A DNA stretch of 64,000 bases, taken from assembly GCF_036346105.1 (NCBI RefSeq), contig NZ_CP107811.1:1054001-1118000 (forward strand), written 5' to 3'. Of this stretch, positions 58,101 through 64,000 are shown piece by piece. The position numbers were made by a program, and so were the translations under genes. How positions within the stretch are numbered: the first letter of the stretch is position 1; each line of letters begins with the position of its first letter. A model generated the notes under the pieces. The model saw only the letters and a program-made list of their open reading frames with translations, was not told the DNA's origin and ran no database searches. This stretch comes from Streptomyces sp. NBC_00539. Its GTDB lineage: Bacteria; Actinomycetota; Actinomycetes; Streptomycetales; Streptomycetaceae.

Positions 58101-59591
58101 GTAGAAGGTGCTCGCATCGGCGTCCTCCAGCCTCTCGGCGAGCCGTTCGCATGCCTCGGCGAGCGCGGCGGAGCCACGGGCGGAGACCGTGACGGGCACG
58201 GGACCCGCCGGCGGCGGCGGCTTGTGGCTCTCCGGGGCGCGTCCCAGCAGGACGTGGGCGTTGGCGCCGCCGAAACCGAACGAGTTCACTCCGACCACCG
58301 CGTCAGCGGTCACCTCGACGGTCTGCGACCGGACGGTGGGACTGAGGTTCAGTTGCCGAAAGTCGATGCGGGGATTCAGGGGTTCGGCGTGGAGGCTGGG
58401 TGGCACCGCACGGTGCCGCAGGACCAGGATGGCCTTGAGGAGGCCGGGAAGGCCGGACGCCGCTTCCATGTGCCCCAGGTTGGTTTTCACCGAACCCAAC
58501 GGCAGCGGACCGACCGTACGCCGGACGGCAAGCGCCCGGCCGATGGCATCGCACTCGATCGGATCACCGATGGGCGTTCCCGTTCCGTGGGCCTCCAGGT
58601 AGACCAGACGGTCCGGATGCACCGACGCGGCGTCGTAGGCCCGGCGCAGCAGTGATTCCTGAGCTCGTGCGCTGGGCAAGGCGAGACCCTGGGTATGGCC
58701 GTCGTTGTTGGCCCCGCTACCCAGGATCACGGCATGGACCCGGTCACCGTCTGCCAGCGCGTCCTCAAGTCGCTTCAGCAGCAGCAGGCCACCACCCTCA
58801 GCTCGGACATAGCCGTCGGCGTCTGCCGAGAAGGCCCGGCAGCGGCCGGTGGGTGACAGCATGGAGGCGTTGGAGAACCCGGCGAACACCCCCGGGTCCA
58901 GCAGCACGTTGACCCCGCCGGCCAGGGCCAGCGCTGCCCGGCCGGCACACAGATGCTCGTAGGCGCGGTGCACGGCGGTCAGAGCGGAGGAGCAGGCGGT
59001 ATCGAGGGCGAAACTCTCACCGTGCCAGTCCAGCAGGTGGGAGATGCGATTGGCGGTGTTGGCGAGCGCGGTCCCGGTCATCGAGTAGACGTCGCCCGCC
59101 GACGCTTTGGCCTTGGCCAACCGTCCGAAGTCGTGGCTGGAACAACCTACGAAGACAGCGCCGTCCGCCCCGGCGTAGTGTTCGGGATCGACGCCCGCAT
59201 CGTCGAGTGCCTCGACCGCTAGCTCCAGCAGCATGCGCTGCTGCGGATCCATGGTGAGGACCTCACGGCGCGAGATGCCGCGGAAGAACTCGCAATCGAA
59301 GCCATGGATGTCCGGAAGGAAGCCGCCCGCGAACGTGTAGCTCCGCCCAGGACGGCGTCGTCCGCCGTCCAGGAAGTCCGCCGTGTCGAAGCGCTGCGCC
59401 GGTGCTTCGCTGACCAGGTCCTCGCTCTTCGTCAGTGCCGTCCACAAAGCGTCCAGATCGCTGATCCCGCCCGGCAGTCGACACGATGTGCCGATTACGG
59501 CGACGGATTGAGACGTTGGCAAGATGTTCTCCCAGGTCACTCCAAGGCAGTCCGCGACAGTCTCCAGTCCCGCGCCGGACCGCTCTGACAC
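52164..59591 (-). CDS. Highly reducing type I PKS: KS-AT-DH-cMT-ER-KR-ACP (PKS2)
   Basis: This 2475-residue paralogue of PKS1 has the same order: KS with LDTACSSAL (about residue 195), EAHGTGT and TNLGHMEAA; AT with FSGNGSQWSGMG, GHSVGE and YAFHS; DH with HRVGRTTVLP (about 945) and DGALQ; C-methyltransferase with IVEVGAGTGG (about 1405); ER with LIHGAAGGVG (about 1924); KR with TGGLGGLG and Tyr-Asn in SYVAAN; ACP with GLDSL (about 2427). The DH motif HxxxGxxxxP has Arg where Gly is normal, so dehydration may be weaker or altered. There is no thioesterase. The GTG at 59591 is kept, but a TTG at 59522 behind TGGGAGAAC, the same leader as PKS1, is an equally good start. It probably works with PKS1 in making two chains or one chain in two stages. 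Confidence 0.93.
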   Translation of the reverse strand: MSERSGAGLETVADCLGVTWENILPTSQSVAVIGTSCRLPGGISDLDALWTALTKSEDLVSEAPAQRFDTADFLDGGRRRPGRSYTFAGGFLPDIHGFDCEFFRGISRREVLTMDPQQRMLLELAVEALDDAGVDPEHYAGADGAVFVGCSSHDFGRLAKAKASAGDVYSMTGTALANTANRISHLLDWHGESFALDTACSSALTAVHRAYEHLCAGRAALALAGGVNVLLDPGVFAGFSNASMLSPTGRCRAFSADADGYVRAEGGGLLLLKRLEDALADGDRVHAVILGSGANNDGHTQGLALPSARAQESLLRRAYDAASVHPDRLVYLEAHGTGTPIGDPIECDAIGRALAVRRTVGPLPLGSVKTNLGHMEAASGLPGLLKAILVLRHRAVPPSLHAEPLNPRIDFRQLNLSPTVRSQTVEVTADAVVGVNSFGFGGANAHVLLGRAPESHKPPPPAGPVPVTVSARGSAALAEACERLAERLEDADASTFYGIAHTTSRRRARHDHRTVVMAATAQEAARALLAAARGDRSVPGSATARKVTQGRVAFVFSGNGSQWSGMGAELLRTEPVFRRTVESVDRVLEPLIGWSVEEAMNAGDPERLKSTAVAQPLLFAYQLAVVELLRSHGVRPEAVVGHSVGEIAAAYTAGALDLRTAARVVAARSLAQEVAVGTGRMAAVGLSEEELTAEIAALGHRLELAGVNSRTDTTVAGPAEDVAKLCDVLGERGIFARELDLDYAFHSRAMDPVKDVLLHGLQGLEPSRPQLTFASTVTGGVLDDRPLDADYWWRNVREPVQFASAVEALTAEELDVFVEIGPHSVLRPYLRRLVHGDRSPVEVVSTGARQADGPAAMNTAVAHVLAAGAATDGQRHFPHPTPPVDLPSYPWQRERLWGADPSCWSRLSSDGVTVHPLLGQRALTAQPAWHGVLSSVRVPWLPEHRVGRTTVLPATAFLEAALAAGQHFLDTSTLEVTELSVTSACVLPGDDSTDDLMLQTGVDPQTGTVSIASRRADDSPWQPHAQGRVRRLMRPAPPATDLDELRNRLQAAPWPADMHYKALADNGITHGPAFQVLTEFRLGEAELLASYRTEQPLNGYLAHPVVTDGALQAGAPLLAEVAGDGLFLPVQLAAVRRWHAPAAEGYLHVRLVRANSREAIWDVRVTDLDGRVTVELDGCRLRRFDHQAAEPATLQELVLRAAPCGAAAPVRLPAPADLMAETGPARDRLRSRSVDHYDEVSARTVAIVAGFARRAVEALMPGQTEFDIDELCAAAQRPKHGAHLRHLAALMCDTGLAEALPGTGRLRLTDPAAAPDPLEQVRALIADRPEALTLTLPGLRCGMQLPELLSGEADPRELLFGEADQHLIPQLHSNAAHLRLQNDYAAELLAATTRHWANDRPLRIVEVGAGTGGLTGALLPVLPPERTRYTFTDRSAAFLAGAKQRFAGYDFIEYRTLDLDQDLTEQGYHPGHYDVVVAGNALHTAKDLTTSVARLSELLADGGMLLALESHDHHLWVSSFFGMLDGYGNHTDTDLRPQSPLLPRAQWKTLLTANGFDAVACTGEAPDPERPSDSVILARRAPAATVGRPADRPAPTGTWMVAADVTGGLAASLAGTLVAPLLPLDGRGLEDVLPPEPGTEVGIVALIGSPAAHADPVTSITHTVERMRDLVGRFDGRHVALWLVLPPTGVFPAPERPQSPEAAAIWALGRTIASEHPHIEVRLISLEGSPAAGRDVDRLIEELRQPGDEREIVLTEGGRFVPRLTAAAPPSRRQSEGYRLSLRDPGMSYQLVWEPQEASAPAAGEVLVSVRAAALNYRDVMLATGLIPDDQPVANSAGPALGLEGAGEVVAVGAGVSGFQPGDRVFGSGIGWFSSHATVRAEQLGHVPAGMTFAEAATLPAVFLTAQYSLGRQARLRSGERVLIHGAAGGVGLAALQYARLAGAAVVATVGTPAKRALLHMLGVKHVLNSRDLRFAEDVKELTGGQGVDVVLNSLSGEAISRGLECLRPGGRFVELGKRDFYANTPLLLGPFRRNIAYFGVDVATLPVHMPDVAAEEFAQLCRRVTDGRYRPLPHQVYSAGRITDAFRSLRHSKHMGKVVVELGDPVPVEQPVAPVALAPTGSYLITGGLGGLGAALAELMAQHGARHLVLVGRRGSASPEAPALLARLADMGVQVTVVAADAGDRLAMRRVLADADAAGHPVRGVLHAAMVLDDAPLAELTADRIETVLHPKVRGAAVLSELTWDRELDFFLVCSSLTALAGNLRQSSYVAANMYLEALVRRRRSHGRPGTAMALGGVGETGFVVRTGIEQTLHQMGLGSVTPHEIWRAVESALAGGREVGVFGRVDWGRVAQLLPGLNRPLFSTWREHGGHKGTSRSEELRSRLAGLPEEAATSVICDELAGLVAEVVQTDPERIDRACALDQLGLDSLMVVELSVKVNRSIGCEVPALEFLAASSLEDLARRIRLLVVGRCG

Positions 59592-59650
59592 AATTCACCC
59601 GACCAGCCCACACGAGTGATCAAATCGTCTGGAAGTCCACGGACTACTGG

Positions 59651-61846
59651 TCACCCGGCGCCGGTGGGCAGGCTCGGTTCGGCAGCCGTTGCGCAGCGAC
59701 GCAGTTCGGGTCTCCACCAGTTGGCCCGTCCGGCCAGCTGCATGACCGCGGGAACGAGGATGCCGCGGACCACGGTGGCGTCGAGTACGACGACCGCGGC
59801 CATCGTGGCTCCCAGGACCACCAGCAGGGTGACCTGAGACATCACCAACGCACCCATGCTGACCGCGACAACCAGGGCTGCGGCCGTGAACAGCCGGCCC
59901 GTGTGCTCGATACCGAACACGATGGAGCCGGTGTTCTGTCCCGTGCGCCGCCATTGCTCCGCCATCCGGGCGATGAGGAAGACCTCGTAGTCCACGCAGA
60001 GGCCGAAGGCGAGCGCACTCGCCAACAGCGGCATGGTGATCTCCAACGAGGGCTCTCTTCCGTCGACCGACGGTCCCAGAAGGTGCAGGTCCTGAAAGAG
60101 GAAGACCATCAGACCGACCGCAGCGACGACACTCAGGCTACCGAGCACCGCCGCCTTCACCGCCACGACCAGGCTCCTGGTGAACACCAGCAAGCCGACA
60201 AGGCTGCCCCCGAGCATCAGACCGGCCCACCATGGCAGCGCGGCGCTGATCTGTGCCTTGGTGTCCGCGAGTTGGACGGCAACACCTGCGACCTCGGCCG
60301 GTCCGGGTGCTGCGGCGGTACGCAGCGCGTCGACCAAAGCGGTCGTGGTCGCCGATTGGGGCGGCCCGGCCGCAAAGACCACCAGCAAGGTTCCGGTCCC
60401 GGGTGGCAGATCCGTCTGCCGGGCCTCGACGAGCCGCCCCTTGGCGTAGTCCCCCGCCAGGGTGCTCACTCCGTCTTGCCCCGGCAAGCCGGCCAGGCGC
60501 CGGGCGTAGGCGTCCAAGGCGGCCGATTGCCTCACCGGATCGGTTTTCGGCAGCACTACGGTCAGCTGTCGCTCCGGTGGGTGCGGGAAGTCGGCGCGGA
60601 CACGGTCGGCGACGGCATGTGCCTCTGCTCGGGCTGGCAGGATGGACTCGTCCATCAGTGCCGGCCGCAGTTCGACAGCCGGCATTGCCAGCGTCAGAAG
60701 CAGTGCCGCTCCCGTCCCCGCCCAGAGCAGTGGCCTGCCAGTCACCGCTACGGCGATGCGACGCCAGGTCGGGCTGGCCGATGCCTCCAGCGGTGATCGG
60801 CGCCAAGGAAGTCCGCGAAAGGGATCGAACCGTTCCAGCCGGTCACCCAGAGCTCCGATCAGCGCGGGCAACACAACGAACGTCGTGATCGCGCAGCATA
60901 CGACGACGATGATCGAGGCCACCGCCAACGAGCGGACCAAGCCCAGCGGGAATACGAACAAGGCCGCCATGCACCAGGCCATGGTCACCGCGCAGACCAT
61001 CACTGAACGGCCGGCCGTGCACATCGCCCGGGCGACCGCCGCCTCACCGGTTAGACCCCGCCCCCGTTCCTCGCGGTACCGGGACAATGTGAACAGCCCG
61101 TAGTCCACGGCCAGTCCGAAACCGAGCGCGAAGCTCAGGTTGGCGGCGAAGACAGATACCGGGAACACCCAGGTACTTACGGTCAGAATCGCCAGCGCCC
61201 CGGATACGGCCACACCACCGATGAGCACCGGCACCAATGTCGCACCGATCGACCCGAAGGCCAGTACAAGTACGGCAGCGATCACCGGCAGGGCCAACAG
61301 CTCGGAACGGAGCAGGTCTTCCTTGACCAGGTCCGTGGCCTGCGCATTGATCCAGCTCGGCCCACTGGCCGACAGTGCCAAGCCGGGGGCTGCGGCCCGA
61401 AGCGCGGGCACCAGAGTGCGAGCCGTCCTGGCTTCCTGCGACTGGTCTCCCTTGAGATCGATCCGCAACAAAGCGCCCTTGCCGTCCGCCGAGCGCAGAG
61501 GCTCAAGCCCAGTGGTCCAGTACGACAAAGCCGAACCGACTCCGGATGTCCGCTGAGCCAGTTCCGTGGCCCGTCGGCCTTGTACCGCTACGTCATGAGA
61601 GTCGACCGGTCGACCTGGCCGTGCGTACAACACCAGGTCGGCCGTACCCGCACCGAACTTCTGTGCCACGGCCTCTGCGCGCTGAGCGGCCGTGCGCTCG
61701 GCGGTGTAGCCACCGTTGGACCAGTGACCTCCGACGGTGAAGCCGACTGCGGCACACGTCACGATCAGCAAGGCCGCCAGGCTCAGTACCAGTCGGCAGT
61801 GCCGGAACGACGTGCGTGCCATCGCGCCCAACGCGTCGGTCAGCAT
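59651..61846 (-). CDS. MMPL/RND-family exporter
   Basis: The 731-residue protein has the two-half MMPL topology: a first helix (RLVLSLAALLIVTCAAVGFTV), a large extracytoplasmic domain, helices 2-6 with LGFGLAVDYGLF, a second soluble domain after residue 370, and helices 8-12 with ALAFGLCVDYEVFLIARM. The two Asp-Tyr pairs are the proton-relay residues of the MmpL3 type. Family members export lipids, often polyketide or fatty-acyl products. The ATG at 61846 follows AGGAC. It is the first gene of the leftward block, 59 bases before PKS2, so export of a PKS-derived lipid is the likely role. The paralogue behind PKS1 is broken. Confidence 0.92.
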   Translation of the reverse strand: MLTDALGAMARTSFRHCRLVLSLAALLIVTCAAVGFTVGGHWSNGGYTAERTAAQRAEAVAQKFGAGTADLVLYARPGRPVDSHDVAVQGRRATELAQRTSGVGSALSYWTTGLEPLRSADGKGALLRIDLKGDQSQEARTARTLVPALRAAAPGLALSASGPSWINAQATDLVKEDLLRSELLALPVIAAVLVLAFGSIGATLVPVLIGGVAVSGALAILTVSTWVFPVSVFAANLSFALGFGLAVDYGLFTLSRYREERGRGLTGEAAVARAMCTAGRSVMVCAVTMAWCMAALFVFPLGLVRSLAVASIIVVVCCAITTFVVLPALIGALGDRLERFDPFRGLPWRRSPLEASASPTWRRIAVAVTGRPLLWAGTGAALLLTLAMPAVELRPALMDESILPARAEAHAVADRVRADFPHPPERQLTVVLPKTDPVRQSAALDAYARRLAGLPGQDGVSTLAGDYAKGRLVEARQTDLPPGTGTLLVVFAAGPPQSATTTALVDALRTAAAPGPAEVAGVAVQLADTKAQISAALPWWAGLMLGGSLVGLLVFTRSLVVAVKAAVLGSLSVVAAVGLMVFLFQDLHLLGPSVDGREPSLEITMPLLASALAFGLCVDYEVFLIARMAEQWRRTGQNTGSIVFGIEHTGRLFTAAALVVAVSMGALVMSQVTLLVVLGATMAAVVVLDATVVRGILVPAVMQLAGRANWWRPELRRCATAAEPSLPTGAG

Positions 61847-62700
61847 GTGAGCGCCGTCCTGGCAGTTACGTCGGGCGCGGGAGGGAGGGCGGGAAGAGCA
61901 CGGCCGATCGATGCGACCGCCTGCTTCACCGACCGGGATGGTGGCAAGCAAGCGGCCGTCGACGTGCCACCATCATGACCGGCTTTCCTGGCGAGCATTG
62001 CCATGACAATTTCCCAGCATCGATCGAAGGAGCCGCACGCAGCGGTCGTGGAGTCTGATCAACGCGCAGGGCAAAGTTCCCGATGCGGGGAGTCACCCGT
62101 CCGTGGCAGTCGGGGTCGCTCGGCAAGTGGCGGCACGCCGCCGCATGGACCAGTTCCATCGAGGCAGCCGGACGTGCGAGCGCCTCGTTGTCGGACTCCT
62201 CGGCCGCACGCCACCCCCAGTAGCCGCTGGCCGCCGCAACCGCGGCCGGCGGCGAGAAAGCAAGATCGATCCAGACGAGATGCACGACTTCTTCGGCCAG
62301 AAAGCCCGCAGGGGCTTGTCGATACGCTCCTTGAAGACGACTGGATCCCAGCATTCAGGCACGACTAACGGATGCCGCCCACCGGGTGACTGCGTGCTGG
62401 GGTCAGCACCTCCAGGTAGGTGCTGGGCCGCTCCCACGGCTGCGCCGATCGCGTTCGGCGCCAGGTCCACCAGCCCTGCGGCGACGAGAGCCACGTGTCG
62501 TCGGCACGTGTTCCCTTGTGCGGAGTGTCTGTCACGCTGACACCCTCTCCCACGGTCGGTCACGCCCCGCCAGTCGCCGACTCGCGGCAACCGTCAATTA
62601 CAGCTCGACCTCCGCGATCACTCTGCATTGCCCGGGTTATCGGATGTCGCGACGAGTTCGGACCGACGTGCGACCGGCGTTTTGCTCCGGGAGTATCACA
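61847..62700. other. 854-base stretch without a recognised gene
   Basis: Several frames are open but none gives a product with a sensible composition, a ribosome binding site and a family resemblance. Translations on both strands mix Arg/Pro runs with short ordinary pieces such as LAEEVVHLVWIDLAF (minus strand, near 62300), which hints at decayed coding sequence. The promoter of the MMPL-PKS2 block should lie at the left end. Confidence 0.4.
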
Positions 62701-62940
62701 TCAGCTGGGCGGCTGACCGTGAGTGTCGGCCTCTGAGGCTTCATCTATGGCCCATCGGGCCTCGCGACCTCGCAGAGGCAGGCTGCGGTCGAGGCTGAAG
62801 CGTGTGGTCACTGCGAGGGGCAAGTGACGCAGTGCCTGAGACAGAAACCGGTAGCGCAGTCTCGGGATACTGAACGTGCGACCGTGCTCCAGATCCTTCA
62901 GGCTACGGAACCACCTTCTCGCTGGCCAGCCAACATCCAT
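62701..62940 (-). pseudogene. C-terminal remnant of an SDR-type gene
   Basis: The minus strand reads RRWFRSLKDLEHGRTFSIPR followed by LRYRFLSQALRHLPLAVTTR. This is like the C-terminal lid of lipid-acting SDRs (a helix, the G-R-x-x-x-x-P-x-x-x-x-R turn, then L-x-x-x-x-R-x-L-P), and the intact SDR at 46245 has a comparable segment. The Rossmann domain and active site are absent upstream. It ends at a TGA at 62701. It is probably another lost partner gene at the island edge. Confidence 0.55.
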
Positions 62941-63247
62941 CGCGGCATGTAGGTGCCTAGGCGGCGGCTCGAGCGAAGGCGGCCCACGTGGAAGCAAGGC
63001 GGGTGCGGCCTACCCGGTCGAGCCGAGCGTCCAGCCGCCTCGGAGCCGTAAGTCTCCGGCGCGCACACGGCGCTCCGTCACAACCTGGCGGAGGGGACTG
63101 GGCAGGCGAGGGCGTTGTCTTGTACACAAGATCCACCACGCACACTTCATCGACGAATCGCGCGCCCGGCCAGATCCGAAGTCGCGATCGTCGAAGCTGG
63201 CGGCGCAGCGGCGGCCACCGCCGTCCTTCGCGTGCAAGCGGACTCGA

Positions 63248-63269
63248 CTAACCAGCGGTTAGATCTAAC
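63248..63269. promoter_or_regulatory. Overlapping dyads CTAACC-AGC-GGTTAG and GTTAGATCTAAC
   Basis: CTAACCAGCGGTTAG (63248-63262) and GTTAGATCTAAC (63258-63269) are two perfect inverted repeats that share the half site GTTAG. Three alternating half sites in 22 AT-leaning bases look like a repressor operator or recombination site. No intact gene starts beside it. It lies 12 bases before the doubled AAAGTCAGCA motif. Confidence 0.5.
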
Positions 63270-63280
63270 TACTCGTCAGT

Positions 63281-63301
63281 AAAGTCAGCAAAGGGTCAGC
63301 A
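63281..63301. repeat. Doubled AAAGTCAGCA-like motif at right inner end of island
   Basis: AAAGTCAGCA is followed at once by AAGGGTCAGCA, matching the tandem pair at 31791-31810 in sequence and orientation. The distance to the right pirin repeat is about 230 bases. Confidence 0.6.
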
Positions 63302-63384
63302 TTCGTCCGACCAAACTTGGTTACAGCCTGCGACACATGAGCCGCCTCGACCGTCGACGCCGAAGGCTCTCACACCATGTCCGG

Positions 63385-63418
63385 CGGCCTCCCCTGCGAA
63401 ACCAAAACCGGAGGGCCG
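63385..63418 (-). terminator. Imperfect hairpin downstream of pirin gene
   Basis: CGGCCTCC (63385-63392) pairs with GGAGGGCCG (63410-63418), leaving one bulged G, around a 17-base loop. It lies 45 bases past the pirin stop on the minus strand and is a plausible terminator for that gene, supplied by the island. Confidence 0.4.
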
Positions 63419-63462
63419 GGTGCGAGCACGACACCCAGCCCTCGTCCACACAAACCAGCAGG

Positions 63463-64000
63463 TCAACGCACCCTTCCCCTGGGCTTCAGGTGGGTGGGAG
63501 GGAGTTCAGGAGCCGGAAGTGGAGGGCCGTCGTAGCCCTTTACCTCGCCGAACCGCGACCCGTTCATCCAGTCGTCGCGGGCCTGCACGATTTCTTCGTG
63601 CGAGCGGCCGATCCAGTTCCAGAACATGACGATCTCCTCCTCGAACGGTTCGCCGCCCAGGAGCATCACGCCCGCGTCCGAGGAGGCGCGCAGGGGGAGT
63701 TCCGTGCGGCCGCAGCCCAGGTAGAGCATCGCGCCCGGCAGGAGGGGGACGCCGTCGACGTGGGTTTCGCCCGACATCGACAGGACCGCGTACTCGAAGT
63801 CCGGGTCGAGCGGCAGCCGGGTTTCGGTGCCGGCCGTCAGGGCGAGGTCGGCGCCCACGATGGGGGTGTAGGCCGTGCCGGGCGAGGTGGCCGTGTCCAG
63901 GGTGCCCAGGATGACCGTCGCGGTCAGGCCCGGGGCCGTGACGCGGGGCAGGTCCGCGTGGTGCTGGAAGTGCGGGGCCACGTGGCGGTGCGCATCCGGG
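63463..64000 (-). CDS. Pirin-family protein, N-terminus beyond window
   Basis: The visible 178 residues are the C-terminal cupin half of an actinobacterial pirin: PGLTATVILGTLDTATSPGT, PIVGADLALTAGTETRLPLD, GVMLLGGEPFEEEIVMFWNW and IGRSHEEIVQARDDWMNGSR. The frame stays open through base 64000 (PDAHRHVAPHF), so the GTG at 63981 is internal and the true start lies outside. Pirins bind a metal and act as quercetinases or redox-linked regulators. The last 25 residues (GPPLPAPELPPTHLKPRGRVR) differ from the displaced chromosomal tail at 31580-31742 (GPPIPAPALPATHLKPRGRTR), so the 3' end came with the island. Confidence 0.9.
   Translation of the reverse strand, partial: PDAHRHVAPHFQHHADLPRVTAPGLTATVILGTLDTATSPGTAYTPIVGADLALTAGTETRLPLDPDFEYAVLSMSGETHVDGVPLLPGAMLYLGCGRTELPLRASSDAGVMLLGGEPFEEEIVMFWNWIGRSHEEIVQARDDWMNGSRFGEVKGYDGPPLPAPELPPTHLKPRGRVR
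63533..63625. repeat. Right 93-base direct repeat (candidate attachment site)
   Basis: This is the second copy of 31650-31742, here inside the intact pirin gene. The crossover that built the island must lie somewhere in these 93 bases, because the sequence to the right is chromosomal pirin and the sequence to the left is island-borne. Confidence 0.88.

Larger units (their letters stand above)
31743..63532. mobile_element. Genomic island (about 31.9 kb) inserted in pirin gene
   Basis: Two copies of the pirin 3' end in the same orientation bound this segment: a 54-codon stub on the left and the restored gene on the right. Everything between is unrelated to pirin. Genes inside are two type I PKSs, accessory enzymes, exporters and several broken duplicates. 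Sequence just inside each end carries a doubled AAAGTCAGCA motif. I find no integrase, relaxase or transposase gene, so mobility genes are lost or the entry used homologous recombination. The element restores the C-terminus of its target gene, as many integrative elements do. Confidence 0.72.

Noticed and set aside
31743-63532. Island considered as a prophage
   Set aside because: No capsid, terminase, portal, tail or lysis genes; cargo is biosynthetic.

Overview
The window is high-GC actinobacterial DNA, most likely from a Streptomyces or close relative. The codon use, the GTG/TTG starts with strong GGAG-type ribosome binding sites, the MbtH-dependent NRPS and the many small secreted proteins all point that way. 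It contains two unrelated biosynthetic loci with ordinary chromosome between them.

Region 1 (1-21.4 kb) is a non-ribosomal peptide locus cut by the left edge. A partial amidinotransferase is divergent from an apparent operon of an O-/C-methyltransferase, an MbtH-like protein and one 5104-residue NRPS. The NRPS order is A-T, then four C-A-T modules, then TE. By-eye specificity codes suggest X - Pro-like - Thr - Pro-like - X', with unusual DPY-type codes at both ends that carry an acidic residue at position 278. A degenerate glutamate-5-kinase-like protein, an MFS exporter and two translationally coupled small ORFs follow. A LuxR-type regulator on the other strand has three TTGYCAA heptamers at exact 11-base spacing in its promoter; half of that motif recurs as a dyad between the amidinotransferase and the methyltransferase.

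Region 2 (21.5-31.6 kb) looks like ordinary chromosome: a kinase-like protein, a SAM methyltransferase, a membrane protein, a secreted serine hydrolase, a frameshifted GNAT acetyltransferase, a tandem Mop-domain protein, a double-domain VOC protein, a secreted BNR/sialidase-like protein and three small Cys-containing secreted proteins.

Region 3 (about 31.65-63.6 kb) is a genomic island inserted in the 3' end of a pirin gene. A 93-base direct repeat, which is pirin coding sequence, bounds it: a 54-codon pirin tail lies at 31580-31742 and the reconstituted gene lies at 63463-64000. No integrase is visible. The island carries two large PKSs, each KS-AT-DH-cMT-ER-KR-ACP on one chain, which is the order of fungal highly reducing iterative PKSs. 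With them are MMPL exporters (one intact, one broken), ABC exporters (one intact, one broken), NAD-binding-4 acyl/thioester reductases (one intact, one decayed), two intact SDRs plus an SDR remnant, a diiron ferritin-like oxygenase and an unidentified 466-residue protein. The broken partner genes suggest that the locus was once two related sets and is decaying. Neither PKS has a thioesterase, so reductive release by the NAD-binding-4 enzyme is a reasonable inference. Genes in the island form two divergent blocks around 41.6-42.1 kb (PKS1 leftward, accessory genes rightward) and a leftward block MMPL - PKS2 - diiron enzyme - broken ABC at 61.8-49.5 kb.
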